From: an uncultured Clostridia bacterium
GTDB taxonomy: Bacteria; Bacillota; Clostridia; TANB77; CAG-508
Length of the DNA: 64,000 bases
NCBI GenBank assembly: GCA_949482135.1
Contig: CASYFC010000004.1
Coordinates: forward strand, 62,001-126,000
Direction of reading: 5' to 3'
Shown: positions 52,207 through 60,123 of the stretch, piece after piece
Layout: each line of letters starts with the position of its first letter
Position numbering within the stretch: position 1 is the stretch's first letter
Translations under genes and position numbers: made by a program
The notes under the pieces: generated by a model
Database searches by the model: none
Told to the model about the DNA's origin: nothing
The model's input: the letters and a program-made list of their open reading frames with translations, nothing else

Positions 52207-53553
52207 CTACATGCCTGGTTCTTCAAAGAAACGTCTATCAAGATTCGCAAATTTTGTGTAACTTGGTAGCCAAGCCATATCAACAGTACCTGTTGAACCA
52301 CCTCTATGTTTAGCCAGAATAACTTCTGCAACATTCTTCTTTTCACTATCTTGATTATAATAATCATCTCTATATAAGAAAATTACAATATCCGCGTCCT
52401 GTTCTATAGCTCCAGACTCTCTTAAGTCTGAAAGCATAGGTCTTTTATCATCACGTTTTTCAACACTACGAGAAAGCTGTGATAACGCTATAACAGGAAT
52501 ATTCAATTCTTTTGCAAGAATTTTCAAAGATCTACTAATTTCAGAAATTTCCTGCTCACGGCTACTATTTCTGCTTCCACTTCCTTGAATTAACTGCAAA
52601 TAATCTATTACAACTAATCCTATATCTTTTTCAAGCTTAAGTTTTCTACATTTTGCACGAATTTCCATTATAGAAATACCAGCTGTATCATCTATATAAA
52701 TTGGAGCTTCTGAAAGTCTACCTAAAGTAGATGCAAGTTTAACCCAATCATCATCTTCAAGAAGGCCTGTTCTTACCTTATTACTATCTACCATTGCTTC
52801 ACTACATAAAATTCTGTTTCCAACTTGATCTTTTGACATCTCCAAATTGAATATTGCAACACCCTTTCCAGCTTGAACAGCAACATTTGTTGCAAGATTT
52901 ATTGCAAACGCTGATTTACCCATAGCCGGTCTAGCTGCAACAATAATTAAATCTGAATCATGTAGTCCTGATGTTATATTATCAAAATCTAAAAAGCCTG
53001 TTGGTGTACCACTTACTTTTCCTTTATTGTTGTACAACTCTTCTAGTTTTGAAAATGATTCCACTAAAACATCTTTTATTGATGTATATCCTTTTGTGTT
53101 TTTCTTAGAAGCTAAATCAAAAATTTTCTTTTCTGCCATATCCATTATGTTATCTACTTCTTCTGTTTCATCATATCCTAAAGCAACTAATTCATTTGAG
53201 GTATTAATTAGTTTTCTTAGCATTGATTTTTCATCAACTATTTTTATGTATTTTTCAACATTTGCTGTTGTTGGTACTCTTTCTGGTAAACTTGCTAAAT
53301 ATTCAAGACCTCCTACACGTTCAAAATTACCTGTTTCTACTAATTCTGCTTTAACAGTAATTATATCTATTGGCTCACTTCTTGAGTAAAGTCCTAATAT
53401 TGCTGAATAAATAGCTTTATTATCTTCTCTATAAAATGCATCTTCCTTTAAAACTTCAATTGCACTTATAACAGAATCTTTATCAGTTAGCATGCATCCT
53501 AAAATTGCTTGTTCTGCTTCTATATCATGTGGTGGAATTTTTCCTAAATCCAT
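52207..53553 (-). CDS. dnaB: Replicative DNA helicase DnaB
   Basis: The hexameric 5'-3' helicase of the replication fork. The N-terminal DnaB domain begins GKIPPHDIEAEQAILGCML. After a linker, the RecA-like domain has Walker A VAARPAMGKSAFAINLA, Walker B VIDYLQLIQGSG, and AKHRGGSTGTV near the C-terminus with the arginine finger region. At 448 aa it is full length and no intein is visible. GAGGGATGTAAT precedes the ATG. It follows rplI by 37 bases in the common gdpP-rplI-dnaB cluster. Confidence 0.96.
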   Translation of the reverse strand: MDLGKIPPHDIEAEQAILGCMLTDKDSVISAIEVLKEDAFYREDNKAIYSAILGLYSRSEPIDIITVKAELVETGNFERVGGLEYLASLPERVPTTANVEKYIKIVDEKSMLRKLINTSNELVALGYDETEEVDNIMDMAEKKIFDLASKKNTKGYTSIKDVLVESFSKLEELYNNKGKVSGTPTGFLDFDNITSGLHDSDLIIVAARPAMGKSAFAINLATNVAVQAGKGVAIFNLEMSKDQVGNRILCSEAMVDSNKVRTGLLEDDDWVKLASTLGRLSEAPIYIDDTAGISIMEIRAKCRKLKLEKDIGLVVIDYLQLIQGSGSRNSSREQEISEISRSLKILAKELNIPVIALSQLSRSVEKRDDKRPMLSDLRESGAIEQDADIVIFLYRDDYYNQDSEKKNVAEVILAKHRGGSTGTVDMAWLPSYTKFANLDRRFFEEPGM

Positions 53554-53590
53554 ATTACATCCCTCTTTTATTGTTAGATAGTTTTTTATC

Positions 53591-54040
53591 TTATTGCTTT
53601 GGTGTTACCATTACTTGAACACTTGCTACTACACCTTCATTTAATTTTATATCAACTTTTGTAGCTCCTGCAACTTTTATTGATTCTTGAAGTAATACTT
53701 TCTTTTTATCTACTTCTATTCCAAAATCTTTTTTCAAAGCTTCTGCAATTTCTTTTGCTGTAACTGCACCAAATAATCTACCGTTTTCTCCTGCTTTAAC
53801 AGAAATCTTAACAGTAATTGTTTTCATTTTTTCAGCAATTTGTTTTGCCTCTTTTAAGTCTTCACCTTTTCTATACTCTACTGATTCATTTTTTGCTTTT
53901 AAATTGTTCATATTTCCTGTATCTGCTGGTACTGCTAAATTCTTTGGAAATAAAAAATTTCTAGCATATCCATCTGCTGCATTTATCACTTGATCTTTTT
54001 TACCAACACCTTTAATATCTTGTTTTAAAATGACTTTCAT
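53591..54040 (-). CDS. rplI: 50S ribosomal protein L9
   Basis: Binds 23S rRNA and supports reading-frame maintenance. The 149-residue sequence begins MKVILKQDIKGVGKKDQVIN and has GYARNFLFPKNLAVPA, the N-terminal L9 signature. The long central helix and C-terminal domain (GRLFGAVTAKEIAEALKKDF) are present. GGAGGGAAAACT precedes the ATG. Confidence 0.97.
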   Translation of the reverse strand: MKVILKQDIKGVGKKDQVINAADGYARNFLFPKNLAVPADTGNMNNLKAKNESVEYRKGEDLKEAKQIAEKMKTITVKISVKAGENGRLFGAVTAKEIAEALKKDFGIEVDKKKVLLQESIKVAGATKVDIKLNEGVVASVQVMVTPKQ

Positions 54041-54119
54041 AGTTTTCCCTCCGTTTCTAATACTTTATAAGCTTTTTGTATTGTATAATATTTTTGCTTA
54101 AATTTCAAGAACTATACTA

Positions 54120-54149
54120 AGAAAACCTTAGAATCATCTAAGGTTTTCT
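54120..54149. terminator. Hairpin between rplI and gdpP
   Basis: AGAAAACCTTAGA (54120-54132) and TCTAAGGTTTTCT (54137-54149) form a perfect 13-base stem with a 4-base loop. The T-run (TTTTTTTATT) is on the plus-strand side, so as a terminator it is best oriented plus. On the minus strand it could still slow or end the gdpP transcript. Confidence 0.6.
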
Positions 54150-54153
54150 TTTT

Positions 54154-56163
54154 TTATTCAGTTTCTAATAAATATTCATTAATTCTTATTATTAATTCAT
54201 TTTTAGCATCTTCTAAGGTGAAACCTTCTAGCTGTGCTCCAGCAAGTGTAATATGTCCTCCACCACCTAATTTTTCCATAATCAACTGAACATTTATATC
54301 TCCAATTGAACGTCCGCTTATATATACTTTATCTCCTACTTTTGCCATAACAAACGATGCTGTTATATCACTAATTGTTAAAAGTTCATCTGCTGCTTTT
54401 GCAATTATAAGATTTGAGTCACTATTTTCTTGTTCGAAAACAGAAACAGCAATTGTATCATTATGAATTTCTACATTCCTAACAATGTTCGAAATTATAT
54501 TATAACTTTCTAAATCAGCTTGGAACCATTTTTTCACTTTTATAATATCTACACCATATTTTCTTAAATATGCTGCTGCTTCAAATGTTCTTACACCTGT
54601 TTTAAAAGTAAAATCTTTAGTATCTACCATGATACCGCCATATAAACTTTCAGCTTCTAACAGTGTTAATTCAACATTATCTTGAGAGTATTGAACAATC
54701 TCAGTAACAAGCTCTGCTGATGAAGAAGCATATACTTCATGGAATGATATTAATACATTCTCAATGCAATCTGGTGCTTTTCTATGATGATCTATCACTA
54801 TTTTTCTTTCTATTTTGTTAAGTAATTCTGGAAATTCAACATATGATGTTTTGTGAGTATCTACTACTACAAGCAAAGAATTTGGTTTTATTAAATCACT
54901 TACTTCATTTTCAGAAAGAACTACATTTTTATATTCGTCTTCTCTTTGAAGTATCTCTAAAAATTTTCCTAGTGATTTTCCTTTAGGTTCAGAAACAATA
55001 TAGCAATCTTTTTCTAATGTTTTTGACAGTCTATATATACCTAAGGCAGATCCAAATGCATCTATATCTATATTTTTATGTCCCATTATAATAACATTTT
55101 CAGATTCGCTTATTGCTGTTGATATAGAATGTGCTATTGTTCTAGCTTTAACTTTAGTTCTTTTTTCAACTTCTAGGGTTTTACCACCATAGAATTTGTA
55201 TTTTCCATCTCTTTTAACAACAGCTTGATCCCCACCACGTCCTAAAACAATTTCCATAGCAGCTAATGCTGATTTATATTTTTCATAATTTGTCTTGCCT
55301 TCATTTGATATAGCTATACTTAGAGTAACTTGTAACTTATTATCTATCTCTATTGTTTTAACTCTATCTAATATATTAAATTTCTCTTTTTCAAATTCTG
55401 TTAAATATTGTTGTTCAAAAATATATACAAAATAATCTCTCTCTGTTTTTATTATTAATCCACCTGTAGATGTTACCCATTCTATTATTTCTTTTTCTAT
55501 TTTGGCTAATAATTCTATTTTTCTTTCAGGTAATATTCTTTGTACTATTTCATCATAGTTGTCTATCATTGCTACACCAATACATGCTTTTGATTTATTA
55601 TAAACGTCAAAAAGTTCATTATATTTTGTTTCATTAATAAAATATAGCGAAAGTACATATTCTTTTTGACTTTTCTTGCTTCTTCTTTTTGATTTAACAA
55701 CACTTCCACAAATTTTATAAACTTTTTTGTCTATATTAAACTGCTTCATTATTTCTATTGATTCTGAATTTTTCTCTATATCTAATTTTATTTCTTTTAT
55801 AATTGGAGTTAAATTTGTTGCTATATCTATATTTTGAAACTCTTCAACAAATTTTCTGCTTCTCCATACTATATTTCCATCTGTTTCGATTAAAACTAAA
55901 GGTATAGGTGTATTAACTAAGTTTCCTTTTGAAGCTGTAGTCACATCTGAGGTTATATCTTGTATATGATTTTCTATTTCTGTTTTCTTTTTACCATTAC
56001 TCCAAATAGCATATGTTACTGTTAGCGCAAATATTATTATTGATGGTATTATCCAGCTCAAATCATATACACATAGAGAAATGCAAAGAATAGCTATAAC
56101 TAAAATATATATTAAATTTTTTGAATTTAAACTATCTAATATTTTATTATTTGAATTCGGCAT
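54154..56163 (-). CDS. gdpP: Cyclic-di-AMP phosphodiesterase GdpP
   Basis: Membrane-bound enzyme hydrolysing c-di-AMP, a second messenger controlling potassium, osmolyte balance and cell-wall stress. Two N-terminal membrane segments (about residues 15-48) are followed by a PAS-like domain, a degenerate GGDEF domain (with ALAAMEIVLGRGGDQAVVKR) and DHH/DHHA1 domains. Active-site motifs GHKNIDIDAFGSALG, VVVDTHKTS and VIDHHRKAPD and the C-terminal GGGGHITLAGAQ are all intact. Length of 669 aa is normal. GGGGGGTTT precedes the ATG. It is first in the gdpP-rplI-dnaB set. Confidence 0.95.
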   Translation of the reverse strand: MPNSNNKILDSLNSKNLIYILVIAILCISLCVYDLSWIIPSIIIFALTVTYAIWSNGKKKTEIENHIQDITSDVTTASKGNLVNTPIPLVLIETDGNIVWRSRKFVEEFQNIDIATNLTPIIKEIKLDIEKNSESIEIMKQFNIDKKVYKICGSVVKSKRRSKKSQKEYVLSLYFINETKYNELFDVYNKSKACIGVAMIDNYDEIVQRILPERKIELLAKIEKEIIEWVTSTGGLIIKTERDYFVYIFEQQYLTEFEKEKFNILDRVKTIEIDNKLQVTLSIAISNEGKTNYEKYKSALAAMEIVLGRGGDQAVVKRDGKYKFYGGKTLEVEKRTKVKARTIAHSISTAISESENVIIMGHKNIDIDAFGSALGIYRLSKTLEKDCYIVSEPKGKSLGKFLEILQREDEYKNVVLSENEVSDLIKPNSLLVVVDTHKTSYVEFPELLNKIERKIVIDHHRKAPDCIENVLISFHEVYASSSAELVTEIVQYSQDNVELTLLEAESLYGGIMVDTKDFTFKTGVRTFEAAAYLRKYGVDIIKVKKWFQADLESYNIISNIVRNVEIHNDTIAVSVFEQENSDSNLIIAKAADELLTISDITASFVMAKVGDKVYISGRSIGDINVQLIMEKLGGGGHITLAGAQLEGFTLEDAKNELIIRINEYLLETE

Positions 56164-56321
56164 AAACCCCCCTATAATTTTATATACCCAAAATTATACC
56201 TTTATATTATATAACTTTCACGCTTTTTTGTCAAATAAAGCTTAGTTAACTCCTTAATTTTAAAGTATTTTGCTCATTTTATAATTTTTTTTAAGATAAA
56301 AATTATTTCTTAAAATATAAT

Positions 56322-56355
56322 AAAAGAAGTTCTAACTATATTTAGAACTTCTTTT
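56322..56355 (-). terminator. Terminator of the Ig-like protein gene
   Basis: AAAAGAAGTTCTAA (56322-56335) and TTAGAACTTCTTTT (56342-56355) form a perfect 14-base stem with a 6-base loop, 5 bases after the stop. It is followed on the minus strand by ATTATATTTT. Confidence 0.8.
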
Positions 56356-56359
56356 ATTG

Positions 56360-57001
56360 TTATTTTCTAATTGTTAAATTTACTGATTTTTCAGTATCAT
56401 TATATGCATCATATACTGTGATTTTTACTTTTCCAGGAGCTATTCCTGTAACTATTCCATTTTGATTAACTGTAGCTATTGATTCATCACTTGAAGTATA
56501 TTTTAAAGTATCTGTACTAGCTTTAGATGGTGTAATTTGCAATTTCATTTGTAAGTCCTTACCAACTCTTATTGTACTATTAGTAGTTGTAAAAGACATT
56601 GTTTTAATTGGTGTTATTACTTTTATATCTTTAGTTGCTTCTATACCATCATATCTCGCTGTTATTGTTGCCTTTCCATCTGCTACCGCAACTAACTTGT
56701 TGTCTTTATTTATTTTGACTATTTTTTCATCAGATGATTCAAATTCTATATTTTCTGTAACTATTTCACCATCAATTGAAACAGTCATTCCAACAGTTTC
56801 TTTTTTATTTGCTGATGATAAAAATTCATTTTCTAATTCTAATGTAAGTTTTGGAAGAATTGTTTCTTCTTTACTATTTTCATTTTCAATATTAACTAAG
56901 CCAAAGTTTCCTATATGTCCTTTATTTAATACTAAATATAACGCAATTAATCCTACAATTATAAAAATTACTATTGATATTACTAATATTTTTTTTCTCA
57001 T
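56360..57001 (-). CDS. Membrane-anchored protein with two bacterial Ig-like (BIG2) domains
   Basis: A 213-residue protein with an N-terminal membrane segment (about residues 4-26) and two Ig-like group 2 domains facing outside. The first (about 50-130) has FESSDEKIVKINKDNKLVAV then ADGKATITARYDG. The second (about 133-213) has YTSSDESIATVNQNGIVTGI then APGKVKITVYD. Both show the canonical ending of BIG2 domains. There is no catalytic domain and no sorting signal. It stands alone between two terminated units; a structural or binding role at the cell surface is inferred. Confidence 0.85.
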   Translation of the reverse strand: MRKKILVISIVIFIIVGLIALYLVLNKGHIGNFGLVNIENENSKEETILPKLTLELENEFLSSANKKETVGMTVSIDGEIVTENIEFESSDEKIVKINKDNKLVAVADGKATITARYDGIEATKDIKVITPIKTMSFTTTNSTIRVGKDLQMKLQITPSKASTDTLKYTSSDESIATVNQNGIVTGIAPGKVKITVYDAYNDTEKSVNLTIRK

Positions 57002-57077
57002 TTGATTCTCCTATTTTAACCATTTATATTTTTTGCTATTATATACTATAAGCAAATTTAAATCAATACATTCATTT

Positions 57078-58226
57078 TTATCTAATTACAATTACAGGTA
57101 CTTCCATTTCTTCTTTTGAAAGTCCACAATGTGTTGATTTCTTTACTGGTTTTCCTTCTGCTAAAAATGTTTCTACTATAATCATACTACTTGATGTTGA
57201 TAAAGCAACATAATTTCCTAAAAATTCATCAATTTTAGGATGTTTATCACCATACCCTAAAAAGTGTTTATCTAAAAATTCCTCTGTCGTCATTAACCAA
57301 AAATCATTTCCACAAATATTATTAAATCTTTCTTCAAATTCCTTTTTCATGTTCTCTTTTACAAAAAATCCAACAATTCTAGATTCTAATGACATTGGCA
57401 TATATAGGCATTCCATAATTTCTGGATGATCCAGTAGCGAATATGATTTTTCTATATTTTTATGTCCATGGTCTGCTGAAATAATTATTATTGTGTCTTC
57501 TCCTAGTTTTTCTTGTAATGCTTTTACTTTTTCTTCTGCTTCTAGTACATAATTTTTAGCTTCATCTGAATCAGTTCCAAATTTATGTAATAATCCGTCT
57601 GGTTTATCTGAATATGCCATAATGAAATTATCACCTGGAAGCTGGCATAATGTCTCTAAATTAATCATTATTTCATCAATATCGTCAGCGGTAAATGTTC
57701 TTTTTGCTCTTCTATCTGAATATTTAGGCATTACTTCAAATGCTTTAACATTTGGTGAAGCTTTTTCTATTTGTTCAAAAATTGATTCATAATTAACAAC
57801 ATTTTTAAAAACATTCATTCTAGCTCCTGAAATGTCTTCTTTTAAATATGATTCTTTTTGAGGTAACATATCTATAGCTCTACCATATTCTTTAAAATAT
57901 TGTGACCATGCAATCCAACCAGTTTCATATGGTGGTTTTCCTGAATAATATGTTGTTAATGCTGCAGTCGTAGTTGAAGGATATACAGATGTTACACAAT
58001 CTATTTTATTTTTTTCAAAATATCCATTTGGAGAAATATTTCCTAAAATATGTTCCCCCATTCCATCTAAAACTAGAAAAATAACATTTCTATATTTCTT
58101 TTCTAATATTTTGTCTAAACATTCTAATGATTTATGTTTTGTATCAACATTATAATATTTTAATATTGAAGTAATTGTATTTAAAATACAATGTTCATAA
58201 TTTGGTAATATAATTTCATTTTCCAT
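57078..58226 (-). CDS. Type I phosphodiesterase / nucleotide pyrophosphatase-like protein
   Basis: A 382-residue member of the alkaline phosphatase superfamily, without signal peptide. VIFLVLDGMGEHILG supplies the first metal Asp, SVYPSTTTAALTTYYSG the nucleophile Thr, MAYSDKPDGLLHKFG the second Asp/His set, and IIISADHGHKN the third, so two-metal catalysis appears possible. The substrate is unknown. No convincing ribosome binding site lies directly before the ATG; GAAAGGAAG is about 28 bases upstream, followed by a five-codon frame (MQILI), so the start or leader arrangement is unusual. It is divergent from the HIT gene. Confidence 0.8.
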   Translation of the reverse strand: MENEIILPNYEHCILNTITSILKYYNVDTKHKSLECLDKILEKKYRNVIFLVLDGMGEHILGNISPNGYFEKNKIDCVTSVYPSTTTAALTTYYSGKPPYETGWIAWSQYFKEYGRAIDMLPQKESYLKEDISGARMNVFKNVVNYESIFEQIEKASPNVKAFEVMPKYSDRRAKRTFTADDIDEIMINLETLCQLPGDNFIMAYSDKPDGLLHKFGTDSDEAKNYVLEAEEKVKALQEKLGEDTIIIISADHGHKNIEKSYSLLDHPEIMECLYMPMSLESRIVGFFVKENMKKEFEERFNNICGNDFWLMTTEEFLDKHFLGYGDKHPKIDEFLGNYVALSTSSSMIIVETFLAEGKPVKKSTHCGLSKEEMEVPVIVIR

Positions 58227-58432
58227 AATTATTATATAAGTATTTGCATACTTCCTTTCTACTTAAATTTATAAATCAGTATTATTATAATATAAAATGT
58301 AAATGTTTGCAATTGATATGATTATTAAATTTGGTTAATATTAAATTAAATTTACATAATTTGTTAAAAACACTTTATTTTTCTTCAATAATATGATACA
58401 ATATTACCATTAAATCCTAAGGAGGTATTTAT

Positions 58433-59458
58433 ATGAAAAGAACTCAACGGTTAATCATTGCCTTAGGCGAATCTTCTCTGATTGAGAAAGTCAGCCCTAT
58501 ACTGGCTGGATTCCATGCCTGCACACGCATCATGTCCATCTCTGATGAAATTCTGGATACTGTATTTTCTTACAACAAGAATGCACTATACTTCACCAAC
58601 GCCTATGAAATGAGCTGGTCTAAATACAACCCGATTATCATCCGGTTGAGCTCAGGGATATCCGATATCTCTTCTACCGTCCTTGGTACGAAGAATCTTA
58701 TCAAAGACTTTCCTGAAATTTTGGACTTGTATGATGTAGATGTCGGTGACCACAAAACAGAGGATTCTAGTACAGCTGTTTCTGATCCTAATCACAGCTG
58801 TTTGCTATGTGATATTTACAACCACAACACCAAGAATCCTGAGCACATCCTGTATGAAACGAAGAGCTTTTTCGTCGTTCCTGGTACTGGAGCATTCTTC
58901 CCTGGTTATATCATGATTGTTCCTAAACGTCATATCATGAGCTTTGCATGGCTCACTCCTGAGGAGCTGGATGAATTCTTCGTAGTATTGAACGATCTCA
59001 GAAGCATTCTGGAAGCTATCTATGGTAGCCGTGTTTTGGCTTTTGAAGCAGGATCCAAAAATGATGGTGCTGGTAAGCATGTCACAAGTATTGTTCATGC
59101 TCATTTCCATCTTGCTCCTGTTGAGATGCCTCTTCTGAAAGGAGTCCGTAGTAGCGGTATCACACCCGCTCTCATCAAGAAAGAAGAAATTGTAAACTAT
59201 GGTGAGTATCACTATCTGCTATACGTAGATAATGATGACAACTGGTTTATCGCCAACGATCCGCATTGTTATTTCCCAAGGCAGCATTTTCGTCAGGTTT
59301 TGGCTGAATGGTTAGGATGCTACCAGTTCTATAACTGGAGATTTTATCCTTTCCGTGACAGAATGGATGTAATTGCAAACGAGTTCAGAAACTTCTGTCG
59401 TGAAAATTTCGACAACCTGCCTAAATGGGTTCAGAAATCTATTCGGTTCGAAGATTAG
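58433..59458 (+). CDS. HIT-family protein with unknown N-terminal domain, foreign composition
   Basis: A 341-residue protein. About residues 1-105 have no family I recognise. Residues about 120-235 are a histidine-triad domain: CLLCDIY (a Cys pair common at the start of HIT domains), PGYIMIVPKRHIMSFAWLTP and the triad VHAHFHLAP, whose middle His would act on nucleoside phosphates. The C-terminal 100 residues are aromatic-rich (CYQFYNWRFYPFRDRMD). HIT proteins hydrolyse or transfer nucleotidyl groups; the substrate here is unknown. Codon use is G+C-richer than around it (28 of the 60 bases at 59101-59160 are G or C), and it is on the plus strand with its own terminator, like the gene at 48464. 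AAGGAGGTATTTAT precedes the ATG. Confidence 0.85.
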   Translation: MKRTQRLIIALGESSLIEKVSPILAGFHACTRIMSISDEILDTVFSYNKNALYFTNAYEMSWSKYNPIIIRLSSGISDISSTVLGTKNLIKDFPEILDLYDVDVGDHKTEDSSTAVSDPNHSCLLCDIYNHNTKNPEHILYETKSFFVVPGTGAFFPGYIMIVPKRHIMSFAWLTPEELDEFFVVLNDLRSILEAIYGSRVLAFEAGSKNDGAGKHVTSIVHAHFHLAPVEMPLLKGVRSSGITPALIKKEEIVNYGEYHYLLYVDNDDNWFIANDPHCYFPRQHFRQVLAEWLGCYQFYNWRFYPFRDRMDVIANEFRNFCRENFDNLPKWVQKSIRFED

Positions 59459-59486
59459 CAATAAATCTACAAGTTTTTTTCAAAAG

Positions 59487-59510
59487 GAGCGGAGGATAAA
59501 TCCTCCGCTC
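59487..59510 (+). terminator. Terminator of the HIT gene
   Basis: GAGCGGAGGAT (59487-59497) and ATCCTCCGCTC (59500-59510) form an 11-base G+C-rich stem followed by TTTTTT. The high G+C of the stem matches the foreign look of the gene. Confidence 0.9.
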
Positions 59511-59528
59511 TTTTTTACGTTATTATTT

Positions 59529-60044
59529 TTATAATCTCTTTAAATCTTTCATTTTAGTCCATTTACCAGGTTCTTTAATAACCTCATCAGCAATAATATC
59601 TAAATCATATTCAGAAATTTCTTTTATCAAATTTTCAACAAGTTCCATAGATAATATTTTTAAATCTCCATTTTTTGAAAATACTTTATCTTTTACTTCA
59701 TCTGGAAGAATTATACTATATTTTTGAATTAGAATATCATTTAATATATCATAATCATTGTATATCTCTGTAGAAATACAGTCTAAATATTTATTATAAA
59801 ATAGATAATCCGTTAATAGATGTAAAAAATATCCTCTTTCAAATGACGAATTTAAATTATGTTCTTTTATAAACTTATTCAAATTTGATTTTGAACTTTG
59901 CATTCCATAATGTGTTTCTGACTTATCTTTTACACTATCTGGAAAAATTACTCCATTAATAAATTCATTATAGTCTTCATTCGCATTAGGATGCTTTTTT
60001 AGGTATTCTTCTGCAACACTCAAATGAATTACATATCCTGCCAT
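59529..60044 (-). CDS. Zinc-dependent phospholipase C-like (PF00882-type) protein
   Basis: A 171-residue soluble protein with the His/Asp spacing of bacterial zinc phospholipase C-like proteins: GYVIHLSVAEEYLKKHP at the N-terminus, FINGVIFPDSVKDKSETHYG near residue 30, and FERGYFLHLLTDYLFYNKYL near residue 70. The likely metal ligands are His7, Asp35, His43, His74 and Asp78. There is no signal peptide, so an extracellular phospholipase role is unlikely; family members are often uncharacterised cytosolic hydrolases. The C-terminal half is helical. It follows rpoC but is separated from it by a terminator. Confidence 0.7.
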   Translation of the reverse strand: MAGYVIHLSVAEEYLKKHPNANEDYNEFINGVIFPDSVKDKSETHYGMQSSKSNLNKFIKEHNLNSSFERGYFLHLLTDYLFYNKYLDCISTEIYNDYDILNDILIQKYSIILPDEVKDKVFSKNGDLKILSMELVENLIKEISEYDLDIIADEVIKEPGKWTKMKDLKRL

Positions 60045-60082
60045 TATTTTTTCTCCTTCTCATGAAATTTTTAATTCTAAAA

Positions 60083-60118
60083 AAATGAAATTTAAGGAAC
60101 GTCCCTAAATTTCATTTT
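60083..60118 (-). terminator. Terminator of rpoC
   Basis: AATGAAATTTA and TAAATTTCATT stems, with an inner GGA/TCC, form a long hairpin a few bases after the rpoC stop. It is followed on the minus strand by TTTTTAG. It ends the rpoBC transcript before the PLC-like gene. Confidence 0.85.
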
Positions 60119-60123
60119 TTATA

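Noticed and set aside
52164..52367. Second minus-strand frame overlapping the 3' end of dnaB
   Set aside because: It is out of frame with dnaB, has no ribosome binding site, and its product is a shadow of the conserved helicase C-terminus.
54120..54149. Terminator of an unseen plus-strand transcript
   Set aside because: The T-run is on the plus side, but no plus-strand gene or promoter lies before it, so I list it only as an unassigned hairpin.
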